Below are positions 34,481 to 43,595 of a stretch of DNA of 64,000 nucleotides, in pieces; positions within the stretch are counted from its first letter, which is position 1; each line of letters begins with the position of its first letter. The translations under genes were made by a program, and so were the position numbers. The notes under the pieces are model-generated. The model saw only the letters and a list, made by a program, of their open reading frames with translations, was not told the origin of the DNA and did no database searches. The DNA is from Paenibacillus uliginis N3/975 (lineage in GTDB: Bacteria; Bacillota; Bacilli; Paenibacillales; Paenibacillaceae): NCBI RefSeq assembly GCF_900177425.1, contig NZ_LT840184.1:1515487-1579486 (forward strand), given 5' to 3'.

Positions 34481-34539
34481 GTATGATAAAAGTTCAGAAT
34501 ATCCTTATCAATACTTAAATATGCTTTAGTAATGTGTTG

Positions 34540-34553
34540 TGTAAACGCATACA
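34540..34553 (+). promoter_or_regulatory. cre-like operator before the third importer
   Basis: TGTAAACGCATACA matches the CcpA-box core (TGnAAnCGnWnnCW) at every core position. A possible promoter (TTATCA, 16 bases, TAGTAA) ends just upstream, so bound CcpA or a LacI-type protein would block transcription. Confidence 0.6.
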
Positions 34554-34588
34554 AATCGGAATCGTTGCAACTAAAAGGAGGGTGAAGA

Positions 34589-35989
34589 ATGAAGAAAGCT
34601 AAGAGGTTACTATTTCTTATCGCAATGACGGTCTTATGTGTTTCTGTGTTGTTTGGTTGTACTAGCAAAACGGATAAACCAGCGGATTCCAGTAAACCAG
34701 GGACAGGGGAGGGAACACAGACTCCAAAGACAACTATCACCATTACCTTTAGAGATGACGGAATTGGAGAGAATGGAACGTTATATAAATGGATAAAAGA
34801 AGTAGCTGCAAGCTACCCTGATAAAAATGTGGAGATCAAACCGGCACCTATTCAGGCGTCTGAAGGAGATTATTTTGCCAAGATCGCTTTAGCATTGAAA
34901 TCCAAAGATACAGCACCGGATATTGTAACAGAGGACACGTTCATTCTGAACTCGGATGCAAGCGCAGGATTTCTGGAACCGCTAGATGAGCAATTAAAGG
35001 GTTGGGAAGATTGGACCAACGGTTCCTTTATTGAAGCTATGAAAAAAGGCGTAACCGCAAGTGACGGAAAGGTATACGGGGTGCCATACAACACGGATTC
35101 CAGAGGATTATGGTACAACAAGGATATTTTTAAACAAGCAGGACTTCCGGAAGATTGGCAGCCGAAATCATGGGATGATGTCTTGAATGCAGCGAGAACG
35201 ATTAAAGAAAAAGCACCTGATGTTGTTCCCATCTGGATGAACATGGGCAAGGCAACAGGAGAGGCGACATCGATGCAGACCTATGAAATGCTTCTGTATG
35301 GAACCGGAGAGAGACTTTATGACGATGCTAGCGGGAAATGGATCATTAAGAGCCAAGGGATCATGGATGCGTTGACCTTCATTGAGACAGTGAATAAAGA
35401 AAAGCTGGGTCCACCGCTGTCTAAAGTGCTGAACGGTCAAGCAGGAAATACATCGACACGAGAGTATTTGCCGAAAGGCAAGCTGGCGATATCGCTAGAC
35501 GGTTCATGGATTACGGGCAATTATTTCCCGGAGGGCGCTTCCCCGTGGCCGGAATATAAAGATGTGCTCGGTTTCGCTCCGATGCCGACAAGTCAAGGTC
35601 AGGCACCGGGATCGATTACACTCGCCGGAGGCTGGGCGTTATCGATTCCAAGCAATTCGAAGCACAAAGAAGAGGCTTGGAATTTTATCAAGTATGCACT
35701 TAATAAAGAGAACACTCAAAAGCTTGTTATCGCTTCAGGCAATATCACGGTCCGTACAGACGTGGCTAAGGATCCTGAATACACGAAAATGCCTTTTAAC
35801 GAAATTGCAACGGAATATTTGAAAAATGCTGAATTTAGACCTGCTCAGGAAAAATATCCGGAAGTATCAACTCAAATCCAAACCATGGTTGAGTCTGTGA
35901 CTACGGGAACCTCACCAGCAGATGCGATGAATAAATACGCCCAGGATGTGACCAGAATTGTGGGCGGAGATCATGTAATGGAAAAGTAA
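34589..35989 (+). CDS. Sugar ABC transporter substrate-binding lipoprotein
   Basis: 466 residues, lipobox VLFGC (Cys24), Ser/Thr/Pro-rich linker, then ITITFRDDGIGENGTLYKWI and the family 1 pattern: VYGVPYNTDSRGLWYNKDIF at about 155-175, LAISLDGSWITGNYFPEG, LAGGWALSIPSNSKHKEEAW. AGGAGGG ribosome site. First gene of the third importer; a strong hairpin with T tract separates it from the permeases. Confidence 0.93.
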   Translation: MKKAKRLLFLIAMTVLCVSVLFGCTSKTDKPADSSKPGTGEGTQTPKTTITITFRDDGIGENGTLYKWIKEVAASYPDKNVEIKPAPIQASEGDYFAKIALALKSKDTAPDIVTEDTFILNSDASAGFLEPLDEQLKGWEDWTNGSFIEAMKKGVTASDGKVYGVPYNTDSRGLWYNKDIFKQAGLPEDWQPKSWDDVLNAARTIKEKAPDVVPIWMNMGKATGEATSMQTYEMLLYGTGERLYDDASGKWIIKSQGIMDALTFIETVNKEKLGPPLSKVLNGQAGNTSTREYLPKGKLAISLDGSWITGNYFPEGASPWPEYKDVLGFAPMPTSQGQAPGSITLAGGWALSIPSNSKHKEEAWNFIKYALNKENTQKLVIASGNITVRTDVAKDPEYTKMPFNEIATEYLKNAEFRPAQEKYPEVSTQIQTMVESVTTGTSPADAMNKYAQDVTRIVGGDHVMEK

Positions 35990-35997
35990 TTGTAAAG

Positions 35998-36050
35998 AGC
36001 TTGCTCAAGCGAGTCCTTTTGAACGAGAGCGTTTGGGCAAGCTGTTTTTT
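35998..36050 (+). terminator. Terminator-like hairpin inside the importer operon
   Basis: AGCTTGCTCAAGCG / CGTTTGGGCAAGCT with a TTTTTT run, only eight bases after the binding-protein stop and 34 before the permease start. Likely partial termination, giving more binding protein than permease. Confidence 0.8.
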
Positions 36051-36083
36051 CAGACCTTCAGCGGGTGGGAGGAGAACCGGAAC

Positions 36084-36974
36084 ATGAGCAGTTTGGCAGT
36101 TAATGATTTCAATAAGAAGAGACAGACTTATACGTGGCTCTATTTCTTACTTCCTTCAATTGCTATTATGTTAGTGTTTTTTATTTATCCGATCCTGTTA
36201 ACCTTTTTCTATTCCTTCACGAATCTTGCTTTAACAGGAGAAGCGGCCAAAGATCTGAAATTCATCGGGCTTGATAACTATATTCGTATTGTTGAAGATC
36301 CGACAGTCCGGGTGAGCATATGGAACACGATCATCTTCTTGATTGGTTCTGCTGTCATTGGACAACAAGTGTTAGGATTTCTCATTGCTCTATTGATGAA
36401 GCATAGAAACAAAACGTTCAGGCGTGTGATTGGAACGATTGTATTAGCCGGCTGGGTAACTCCGGAAATCGTATGCGCTTTATGTTTATACAGCTTTTTC
36501 GCGGATGAGGGCACACTCAATGCCATTATTACCTTCTTCGGATTTTCAGAGGTTACCTGGTTGTTTACCGTTCCGATGCTTACCATCATCCTGGCGAATA
36601 TTTGGCATGGTACAGCGTTCTCCATGCTTGTATTCCAGGCAGCGCTAGACGACGTTCCAACTGAGATCGAAGAAGCGGCCGTTGTGGACGGCGCGTCAAA
36701 GTGGAAGATCTTCACGAGAATTATTGTACCGTATATCAAAGGCACGATTACAACAAATATGATGCTGGTTACGTTGCAGACGCTGGGTGTATTCGGACTG
36801 ATCTATGCGATGACCGGAGGCGGACCAGGTACTTCGACGACCACATTACCTATCTTTATGTACAATCAGGCGTTTGTTAATTATCAGCTTGGTTATGGAA
36901 CCGCGATATCCTTATTGCTGCTGCTTATTGGTATTGTTTTCAGCCTGCTCTATATTCGATCGATGAAAGAATGA
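36084..36974 (+). CDS. Sugar ABC transporter permease, MalF type
   Basis: 296 residues from ATG 36084, nine bases after GGGAGGAG; an upstream in-frame ATG (36033) lies inside the hairpin. Six predicted helices; EAA loop EEAAVVDGASKWKIFTRIIVP; late MTGGGPGTSTTTLPIFMYNQ typical of this class. Confidence 0.93.
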   Translation: MSSLAVNDFNKKRQTYTWLYFLLPSIAIMLVFFIYPILLTFFYSFTNLALTGEAAKDLKFIGLDNYIRIVEDPTVRVSIWNTIIFLIGSAVIGQQVLGFLIALLMKHRNKTFRRVIGTIVLAGWVTPEIVCALCLYSFFADEGTLNAIITFFGFSEVTWLFTVPMLTIILANIWHGTAFSMLVFQAALDDVPTEIEEAAVVDGASKWKIFTRIIVPYIKGTITTNMMLVTLQTLGVFGLIYAMTGGGPGTSTTTLPIFMYNQAFVNYQLGYGTAISLLLLLIGIVFSLLYIRSMKE

Positions 36975-37010
36975 AGGTGAAATGTTCACAAAACTCTGAG
37001 GAGAATTCAT

Positions 37011-37844
37011 ATGAATGCCAAACAACGTAAAATGATCTATCGAGTGATGCCGTATACGATACTTACTCTGATAGGAATCTGTTTCGTATTGCCGCTGCTG
37101 TGGGTTCTTGTTGCCTCTATTGATTCCAATGCGATGCAGTCCCTAAAGCTTCCGACCCGGGTAACCGGGGACAACTATGTTGAAGTGATCACTAGTAGTG
37201 AAAATCAGCGTGCCTTTCTGATTGGTCTAATCATGTCCATTGGCCAAGCTGTACTCGTGGTATTGTTGGCACTGCTTGCGGCTTATCCATTATCACGCTA
37301 TCAAATGAAATATAAGAAGCCGTTTATGCTAACTATACTATTTATGACTTCTCTGCCAATCACGGCTGTAATGGTACCTGTATACCAATTGTTTCTCGGA
37401 TTGAAGCTGTATGATAACATTTTTGGCGTTATATTGTTTTATGTCGCCTCGTCTATGCCTTATGGAATATGGATGATGAAAAACTTTATGGATTCGGTGC
37501 CGAATGATTTAGAAGAAGCTGCCTGGGTGGATGGGGCTTCTATCTTCACCGGGATACGAAAAGTAGTCGCTCCACTAATGGTTCCGGGCATTTGCACGGT
37601 CGCGATCTTTACGTTCTCCGGAAGCTGGGGTAATTTCTTTGTGCCGTACATCTTGCTGCAGTCACCCGAGAAATTTCCAGCATCATTAAAGCTGTACCAG
37701 TTCTTTGGACAATACGGTATGGTGGATTACGGCAGTTTGGCGGCGTTTTCGGTCTTGTATGCCATTCCAGCTATCATTATGTACATTCTGTCACAGCAGT
37801 TTATGTCCAAAGGCTTCGGGCTGCAGGGCGGGACAAAAGGATAG
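37011..37844 (+). CDS. Sugar ABC transporter permease, MalG type
   Basis: 277 residues, six predicted helices, EAA loop EEAAWVDGASIFTGIRKVVAP, and C-terminus MSKGFGLQGGTKG. GAGGAGA ribosome site. Partner of the preceding permease. No ATPase or catabolic enzyme follows, so the substrate is undefined. Confidence 0.93.
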   Translation: MNAKQRKMIYRVMPYTILTLIGICFVLPLLWVLVASIDSNAMQSLKLPTRVTGDNYVEVITSSENQRAFLIGLIMSIGQAVLVVLLALLAAYPLSRYQMKYKKPFMLTILFMTSLPITAVMVPVYQLFLGLKLYDNIFGVILFYVASSMPYGIWMMKNFMDSVPNDLEEAAWVDGASIFTGIRKVVAPLMVPGICTVAIFTFSGSWGNFFVPYILLQSPEKFPASLKLYQFFGQYGMVDYGSLAAFSVLYAIPAIIMYILSQQFMSKGFGLQGGTKG

Positions 37845-37869
37845 GGGTGAATCATCCGGGGTGAAATGG

Positions 37870-37896
37870 AACCACGTCGATTAAGACGTGGTTTTT
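37870..37896 (+). terminator. Terminator of the third importer operon
   Basis: AACCACGTC-GATTAA-GACGTGGTTTTT, perfect stem with T tract. Confidence 0.9.
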
Positions 37897-38000
37897 GTAC
37901 TGATGATTGTAGACAAACTTATCTGTAACGATTAAGTTGCATATTTTCAGTTTTTAGATGATTATAACGAGTAGGAAATGATACATCGGAGGTACACAAC

Positions 38001-38915
38001 ATGAGTCAAATTTTCAATGGAATACCGGATGCGCATACCTGGAACAAAGCGGAAGCCATTCATAAAGGTTGGTCCAAAGACAAGAAATATTATATCCAAG
38101 ACGCAGACGGCGGGGAAATGCTGCTTCGAACGTCTGACATTTCTCAATATGATAAGAAAAAATGGGAATTTGAATCGTTGAAGCAGCTACAACATATTGA
38201 TGTTCTCATGTCCCGTCCCATTGATTTTGGGGTATGTAATGACGGCCAGTCCGTGTATTCCTTGCTCACTTGGATCGAAGGAGAAGATGCTATTGACGCT
38301 CTTCCTTTATTAAGCGCTAAAGATCAATATATGCTCGGTGTAAGGTCAGGAGAGTTTTTAAGAAAAATGCATCAAATTCCTGCCGAGAACAATCACACAC
38401 CATGGGTAGAGTATTACAATCAAAAGATCGATAAATATATAGCCAACTATAGAGCTTGCGGCATTCATCTAGAGGGAGATGATATCATCATCAACTATGT
38501 TGAGCAAAATCGATATTTGTTGGATGACCGCATCTCAACTTCTCAACATGGTGATTATCACATTGGAAATATGATTGTTGCACCAACCGGTGAGTTGGGA
38601 ATCATTGATTTTAACAGACTTGATTATGGAGATCCGTGGGAGGAATTCAATCGTATTACGTTCGATGCAAGCTTGAGTGGATACTTCGCATCAGGACGTG
38701 TTAACGGATATTTTAACGATGATGTACCAGAGGCATTTTTTAGATTGATGGCATTATACATAGCAAGCAACCAGCTTTCATCGATTCACTGGGCGATTCC
38801 GTTCGGGGAAGAAGAAGTTGAATTTATGCTGAAAAGAGCAGAAGAGGTTATGGATTGGTATGATGGATTCCAGAATAATGTACCAAACTGGTATATATCA
38901 AAATACGTTGAGTAA
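38001..38915 (+). CDS. Aminoglycoside phosphotransferase family (APH-like) kinase
   Basis: 304 residues, GGAGG ribosome site at eight bases. Kinase-like fold with the APH Brenner motif QHGDYHIGNMIV (catalytic Asp at about 187) and the metal-binding LGIIDFNRLDYGDPWEEF. The N-terminal lobe has LLRTSDISQYDKKKWEFESL. Family members phosphorylate antibiotics or small metabolites; this branch resembles uncharacterised cytosolic phosphotransferases, and resistance cannot be inferred. Single gene with no obvious partner. Confidence 0.85.
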   Translation: MSQIFNGIPDAHTWNKAEAIHKGWSKDKKYYIQDADGGEMLLRTSDISQYDKKKWEFESLKQLQHIDVLMSRPIDFGVCNDGQSVYSLLTWIEGEDAIDALPLLSAKDQYMLGVRSGEFLRKMHQIPAENNHTPWVEYYNQKIDKYIANYRACGIHLEGDDIIINYVEQNRYLLDDRISTSQHGDYHIGNMIVAPTGELGIIDFNRLDYGDPWEEFNRITFDASLSGYFASGRVNGYFNDDVPEAFFRLMALYIASNQLSSIHWAIPFGEEEVEFMLKRAEEVMDWYDGFQNNVPNWYISKYVE

Positions 38916-38994
38916 GACTATTTTTACTTCTGGCTAACGAATGACGAGTAAACTATAATCATAGAATAGACATAAAACAAAACGAGGGAAGCCC

Positions 38995-40008
38995 ATGGAA
39001 TTTTTGCGAACATTTTTCGCCCAAACTATTGTAAAAAGAATACTTTTTCTTATGCTGGTTGTAATACTGCTATACAGCCTTCGGCACATGCTTAATTTAC
39101 TGCTTCTCTTGTTCCTAGTTACGTTTGTAATGGGGCGTCTTGAGGGGTTCGTAACGAGAAAGCTCAACCGCCTGTTCCCTGTCTCACCACTAGTGGTAAA
39201 CATCGCCTTATATCTGCTTTTGGTAATCTCATTGGTGTTTGGCATTTTGAACTTTGTACCTAAGATCGTGGTTCAAGTTGTGGATATGTTCAATAATATT
39301 ACTCGCTTCATGAATTCTTCCCAGCAGAATGAATTTGTGGAGATGACTGCTGCTGCACTTGAAAAGCTGGATTTCCAAAAATACTTGGGTAACGTAGTGA
39401 ATTACATTATGATGTTGGGGAAATGGCTGGAAATCATTTTGTTCGTCCTGTTGTTAAGCTTTTTCTATCTGGTCCAAAAAAAGAAAGTTGTACAATTTAC
39501 GGAGAAATTCCGTCACAGTAAAATTAGCTGGGCTTATAAAGAGTTCTACTATTATGGTAGGAAGTTCACTTCTTCCTTCGGTAAAGTAATTGAAGTTCAA
39601 CTGCTCATTGCCGTGTTCAACACGGTTTTAACGATCATCGGCCTCTGGATATTAGGTTTTCCGTATTTGTTCGCCCTCACGATTATGGTGTTCCTGTTAA
39701 GTCTCATTCCCGTGGCGGGAGTAATTATCTCATTTATTCCCATTGGTATCATTGGATACCAGATTGGCGGTTTGAGTCTGGTGTTATGGACAATCCTTAT
39801 GATTTTGGTTGTTCATGCCCTCGAGACGTATTTCCTTAATCCAAGATTATATGCGTCCAAAACGAAACTTCCGATGTTCTATACGTTTATTATTCTTATT
39901 TTTTCACAGCATTACTTAGGGATATGGGGGCTTATTATTGGTATTCCCATCTTCATGTTTCTGTTGGATGTGCTAGGAGTTGAACAGTCGGAAGAAGCGA
40001 CTGAATAA
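38995..40008 (+). CDS. AI-2E family transporter
   Basis: 337 residues, GAGGG ribosome site. Two to three N-terminal helices (RILFLMLVVILLYSLRHMLN), a cytoplasmic amphipathic middle region, then helices including LSLIPVAGVIISFIPIGIIGY and the family hallmark HALETYFLNPRLYASKTKLP. Members export small molecules or act as Na/H antiporters; autoinducer export is shown for only some. Single gene followed by a terminator. Confidence 0.88.
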   Translation: MEFLRTFFAQTIVKRILFLMLVVILLYSLRHMLNLLLLLFLVTFVMGRLEGFVTRKLNRLFPVSPLVVNIALYLLLVISLVFGILNFVPKIVVQVVDMFNNITRFMNSSQQNEFVEMTAAALEKLDFQKYLGNVVNYIMMLGKWLEIILFVLLLSFFYLVQKKKVVQFTEKFRHSKISWAYKEFYYYGRKFTSSFGKVIEVQLLIAVFNTVLTIIGLWILGFPYLFALTIMVFLLSLIPVAGVIISFIPIGIIGYQIGGLSLVLWTILMILVVHALETYFLNPRLYASKTKLPMFYTFIILIFSQHYLGIWGLIIGIPIFMFLLDVLGVEQSEEATE

Positions 40009-40024
40009 AATAGACCACACAAAT

Positions 40025-40052
40025 ATCACGTCATTTATGGCGTGTTTTTTTG
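40025..40052 (+). terminator. Terminator after the AI-2E gene
   Basis: CACGTCAT / ATGGCGTG arms followed by seven Ts. Confidence 0.8.
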
Positions 40053-40136
40053 TTGGTCTGTTGGAGGGATTTTTTAACTAAATGTGACCATTACGCGTCC
40101 TTAATTGTGTTAAGGGTAAAAGGAGGTCTAACCCAT

Positions 40137-40628
40137 ATGCAGAGTGATTCGCTCCGGCCGGGCGGAGATTTTACAGAAACCTATCAATTGTATGGCAGTA
40201 TGCTTTTTAAAATAGCGATGATTCACCTTGGCAACAAACAGGATGTGGAGGAAGCTATCCAGGAAACATTCATTAAGCTGATGTATAAATCGCCAGAGTT
40301 TAGTGACCAGGAGCATAAAAAAGCTTGGCTGATCCGGGTGATCACGAACCATTGTAAAAACATGCAAGGCAGTCTGTGGCGCAAACGGGTCATCAAGATG
40401 GAAAATTTGAATGATTATTTTGAGCAGCCTTCTGACCGAGCACTGATGGATCATGTGATGAGCCTGCCGTTCAAGTACAAGACAGTCATACACCTGTTTT
40501 ATTATGAAGATTATTCTGTACGGCAGATCGCCGGGATTTTGCAAATAAGTGAATCCGCCGTGAAAATGCGTCTCCAGCGCGGAAGGAAACTGCTAAGAAT
40601 GGACTTGGAAGGAGAGGACGAATCATGA
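40137..40628 (+). CDS. ECF-type RNA polymerase sigma factor
   Basis: 163 residues from ATG 40137, ten bases after AAAGGAGG. Sigma region 2: MIHLGNKQDVEEAIQETFIK and HKKAWLIRVITNHCKN. Region 4: LPFKYKTVIHLFYYEDYSVR, QIAGILQISESAVKMRLQRG. The stop overlaps the start of the next gene by four bases (ATGA), the usual coupling with a cognate anti-sigma factor. The frame extends upstream to 40050 without support. Target promoters cannot be read from this window. Confidence 0.93.
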   Translation: MQSDSLRPGGDFTETYQLYGSMLFKIAMIHLGNKQDVEEAIQETFIKLMYKSPEFSDQEHKKAWLIRVITNHCKNMQGSLWRKRVIKMENLNDYFEQPSDRALMDHVMSLPFKYKTVIHLFYYEDYSVRQIAGILQISESAVKMRLQRGRKLLRMDLEGEDES

Positions 40629-41593
40629 ACCGGAATGAATACAAGACATTGATCAATCAGATTGTGCCTGATGAAGGGCTCGAGCAGCGGATCCTAAAAA
40701 AGTTAAAGCGCAAGAACCCCCGCACAATTAGGTTGAGCCGAATGGGAGTTGCTGTCGCTAGTGTGGCAGTCATGATCGGTCTGGGACTTGTTATTTCCTT
40801 AGCTTGGAGCAACGAAAAGACACCTGCTACCTATACGATCCGGCCATCTGTGGATAGTCCGGCTCTCAATCAAAAAGAAGATCCGGAGGCAGTGAAGATT
40901 CCCAAGATAGAGCTGCCGAAACAATCCAATGCAATGGCGGACATGATCGGCTTAATTGTGTACAAAGGGAATATCTATACCCAGACGGGAACGCGCATTA
41001 CGCCTGAAACCGCCAAGCAGCTGCGGGGAGATAAACTCGGACGGTCCAAGGCTGGAATCGATGAATGGAGCCAACCTTCTGATTATACGGAGCTTGCATC
41101 AACCATAGGAGAAATGGACGTATACTCGGTAAAAGAATACGATGAAGATTTTAGAATCATGTCATATCAAGAGGACGAAGGACAGATCTACGCCGAATTG
41201 TATGAGCGTCTGAACGGGATTACGATTGCCACGGGCGGGGATTTATTCGGTAAGCTAAACCTGAAGGGCAGCATTAAATCGGTGAAATGGCAGGATTTTG
41301 GCAGCTGGGATATGGGGAAGGACAGCTTTCAGGAGCTTGAAATGGAATCGACGCTGCAGGATTTTGTGAAGAAGTTATATGAGGCAAAGCCTGTTGCCGA
41401 AGATCAGTTATATAAGGCCGGAATTTATGAGTCTAAAGCGGAGGATCAGAAATTTCTGTACTTTATGTTGCAAGATGGGACAGAAGTACAGCTAAGATTG
41501 TTTAAAAGCGGAAATTATGTAAAATACGCTGCTGCTCCAGTCTTTTTTCAGTTGGAACCTGAAGTTTTCTCTGCCATATGGGAACGAATGTAG
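40625..41593 (+). CDS. Putative membrane anti-sigma factor
   Basis: 322 residues. A short basic cytosolic segment (KLKRKNPRTIRLSRMG) precedes a single membrane helix (VAVASVAVMIGLGLVISLAW, about 40-60); the rest is a large extracytoplasmic domain with an internal pattern (IGLIVYKGNIYTQTGTRITP; DLFGKLNLKGSIKSVKW). No HxxxCxxC zinc motif. The four-base overlap with the sigma gene and the topology support an anti-sigma or sensor role; the external signal is unknown. Confidence 0.78.
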   Translation: MNRNEYKTLINQIVPDEGLEQRILKKLKRKNPRTIRLSRMGVAVASVAVMIGLGLVISLAWSNEKTPATYTIRPSVDSPALNQKEDPEAVKIPKIELPKQSNAMADMIGLIVYKGNIYTQTGTRITPETAKQLRGDKLGRSKAGIDEWSQPSDYTELASTIGEMDVYSVKEYDEDFRIMSYQEDEGQIYAELYERLNGITIATGGDLFGKLNLKGSIKSVKWQDFGSWDMGKDSFQELEMESTLQDFVKKLYEAKPVAEDQLYKAGIYESKAEDQKFLYFMLQDGTEVQLRLFKSGNYVKYAAAPVFFQLEPEVFSAIWERM

Positions 41594-41604
41594 CATGATA
41601 CTAA

Positions 41605-41631
41605 AGCCCTTGCGCTGCAAGGGTTTTTTTG
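41605..41631 (+). terminator. Terminator of the sigma/anti-sigma operon
   Basis: AGCCCTTG-CGCTG-CAAGGGTTTTTTT. Confidence 0.9.
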
Positions 41632-41689
41632 TTGTCACAATAATGTCAGAGTTAAGCTCATATTTACACAGTTATAAGCAATAAACAAC

Positions 41690-41718
41690 TTACTTTTTCA
41701 CAGTAACTGTGATAACAT
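41690..41718 (+). promoter_or_regulatory. Promoter with palindromic operator before the nitroreductase
   Basis: TTACTT (41690), 17-base spacer, TAACAT (41713-41718). The spacer contains the perfect 15-base palindrome TCACAGTAACTGTGA (41698-41712), a typical repressor footprint. A related half-word, ACACAGTTATAA, lies about 30 bases upstream. Confidence 0.7.
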
Positions 41719-41756
41719 AGAATAAAAATAACAGATTACATAAGGAGAGTTTATAT

Positions 41757-42395
41757 ATGAACGGAATAGCGAACTCATTCACCGAGCTTTTAAAATCCAG
41801 GAGATCTGCAATGAAATTCATTCCGGATGTGAAGATCAGCCGGCAGGAGCTTGAGGAGATGTTCAATCTAGTCAAGTACGCGCCTTCCGCATTTAATTTG
41901 CAACATGCCCATTATGCGGTCGTGACAGATCCGGCATTAAAAGAGCAGGTATATGAGGCGTCATACCGGCAGTATAAAGTTCTCACCAGCTCAGCGGCTA
42001 TTGTGGTTCTGGGCGATCTGGAAGCTTATCATGACATCGGACCGATGAATGAAGGTATGCTGAACCTCGGCATTATAGATAAGTTTGAATTTGATAAGAA
42101 CGTTCGAGAAGTACATGAGTTGTATGAATCCAGAGGAGAAAATTTCAAGCGGGATGAAGCGATCCGTAACGCAAGTCTGTCTGCTATGCAGTTTATGCTG
42201 ATTGCTAAGGAGCGGGGATGGGATACTTGTCCGATGATCGGTTTTGACCCTGAAGCGATCCGGCAAACACTTCAAATCCCTGAAAGATACGAACCGGTCA
42301 TGCTTATTACACTCGGGAAAGAAGACACGAGCAAGCAACGGCCTCGCGGCTATCGCAAACCGAACGGAGAATTTGTAACATATTACGGTGAATAA
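41757..42395 (+). CDS. Nitroreductase family protein
   Basis: 212 residues, FMN-binding nitroreductase fold: SRRSAMKFIPDVKISRQEL with the Arg-rich FMN phosphate motif, APSAFNLQHAHYAVV, MQFMLIAKERGWDTCPMIGFD and a C-terminal MLITLGKEDTSKQRPRGYRKP. Reduces nitro compounds or quinones with NAD(P)H in the cytosol. AAGGAGAG ribosome site. Single gene; the palindrome in its promoter suggests induction by electrophile or quinone stress. Confidence 0.92.
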   Translation: MNGIANSFTELLKSRRSAMKFIPDVKISRQELEEMFNLVKYAPSAFNLQHAHYAVVTDPALKEQVYEASYRQYKVLTSSAAIVVLGDLEAYHDIGPMNEGMLNLGIIDKFEFDKNVREVHELYESRGENFKRDEAIRNASLSAMQFMLIAKERGWDTCPMIGFDPEAIRQTLQIPERYEPVMLITLGKEDTSKQRPRGYRKPNGEFVTYYGE

Positions 42396-42478
42396 GTTTG
42401 TGGCGTCTATCGCTCAATCCGACAACGAAAATATTTCCAGCTTGTCAAGTATTGTCGAATTATAAATATGAATATTTG

Positions 42479-42508
42479 TTGACAATATTCGGATGGCGAT
42501 TGTAAGAT
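42479..42508 (+). promoter_or_regulatory. Promoter of the fourth importer operon
   Basis: TTGACA (42479-42484), 18-base spacer, TAAGAT (42503-42508). Upstream TTGTCAAGTATTGTC mirrors TTGACAATA and may be an operator. Confidence 0.7.
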
Positions 42509-42523
42509 AGGATCAAGATGAAC

Positions 42524-42590
42524 ATGTGATGGAGAACAGGAGAATCACATAAATTGCGTGTCTTTTGACATGTGGCTTATGTGTTTTTTT
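42524..42590 (+). promoter_or_regulatory. Candidate transcription attenuator leader
   Basis: The transcript should begin near 42515. ATGTGAT (42524-42530) is exactly complementary to ATCACAT (42544-42550). The latter overlaps the 5' arm of a terminator, CACATAA (42546-42552) with TTATGTG (42577-42583), which has an inner GTGTC/GACAT helix and seven Ts (42584-42590). The two hairpins are mutually exclusive, the layout of an antiterminator/terminator switch 70 bases before the first gene. Confidence 0.65.
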
Positions 42591-42662
42591 GTTCTCTTTT
42601 TTTATGGTTCTCATGCCGCGGGTGGATACAGACAGAGATTTTAAAGAAAGGGGTAAATCGAT

Positions 42663-43595
42663 TTGACTAATAATGAAAGCGTTTTATTTGGTAAAAACTC
42701 TAAAAGTAGGATTGTCAAAAAAAGAGAACGGGGGGAGCAAGCGTTAGCCTATGCGTTTTTAGCCCCTTCAGTCATTCTGTTTATTATGTTTTTGTTCTAC
42801 CCGATGCTGAAATCGGTGTATCTCAGTATGACAATAACTGATCCGCGGGGGCAGGTCGCCGAATTTGTATGGTTTGAGAATTTTGCGAAGCTGCTTGGGT
42901 CCGAAGCGTTTTATTCGGGGTTGGGTGTTACTTTACTGTTTATTTTGTACACCGTGCCTACTTCACTCGTGTGGTCGCTGTTTCTGGCTGCAGTTACACA
43001 CAATAAGCTCCGCGGTATGAAGGTGTTCCAGTTTGTATTTTCTCTGCCGATTGTCATATCCGTCGGTACAGGATCTATCATCTGGTTTCTCCTGTTTCAT
43101 CCGACAGCAGGCATGCTGAATTACTTCTTGAGTCTGGTGAACATCAGTCCGATTCCTTGGCTGACCGATCCATCCTGGGCGCTCATTTCGATCTCGCTGA
43201 TGACGATATGGATGAACATGGGCTTTCTATACATCGTTCTCTCCAGTGGTCTTCAGGGGGTACCTGAGGAAATTTATGAAAGTGCCAAAATGGACGGTTC
43301 CGGCCCGATTCGTACGTTCATTCAAATCGTCCTTCCGCTGCTGTCGCCAACGATCTTTTTTGCGCTTATCGTATCGGTCATCGGCGCTTTTCAGGCATTT
43401 GGCCAAATCCATATTCTCACCAAGGGGGGGCCGATCAATTCGACCAACGTGATCGTGTACTCCATTTACCAGGATGCCTTCGTCAATTTCCGTTTCGGCA
43501 TTGGCAGCGCGCAGGCATTGATTCTGTTTGTCATTATTCTGGCGCTTACATTGCTGCAGTTTAAAGTTCTTGAAAAGAAGGTGCACTATCAATGA
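42663..43595 (+). CDS. Sugar ABC transporter permease, MalF type
   Basis: 310 residues with a TTG start at 42663, preceded by AAAGGGG. Basic N-terminus (KNSKSRIVKKRERGE), six predicted helices, EAA loop as YESAKMDGSGPIRTFIQIVLP, and ILTKGGPINSTNVIVYSIYQ. First gene after the attenuator-like leader; overlaps the next permease by four bases. Confidence 0.92.
   Translation: MTNNESVLFGKNSKSRIVKKRERGEQALAYAFLAPSVILFIMFLFYPMLKSVYLSMTITDPRGQVAEFVWFENFAKLLGSEAFYSGLGVTLLFILYTVPTSLVWSLFLAAVTHNKLRGMKVFQFVFSLPIVISVGTGSIIWFLLFHPTAGMLNYFLSLVNISPIPWLTDPSWALISISLMTIWMNMGFLYIVLSSGLQGVPEEIYESAKMDGSGPIRTFIQIVLPLLSPTIFFALIVSVIGAFQAFGQIHILTKGGPINSTNVIVYSIYQDAFVNFRFGIGSAQALILFVIILALTLLQFKVLEKKVHYQ

Noticed and set aside
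38001..38915. Antibiotic resistance gene
   Set aside because: The APH motifs are present, but this fold is shared by many housekeeping kinases and nothing in context indicates resistance.
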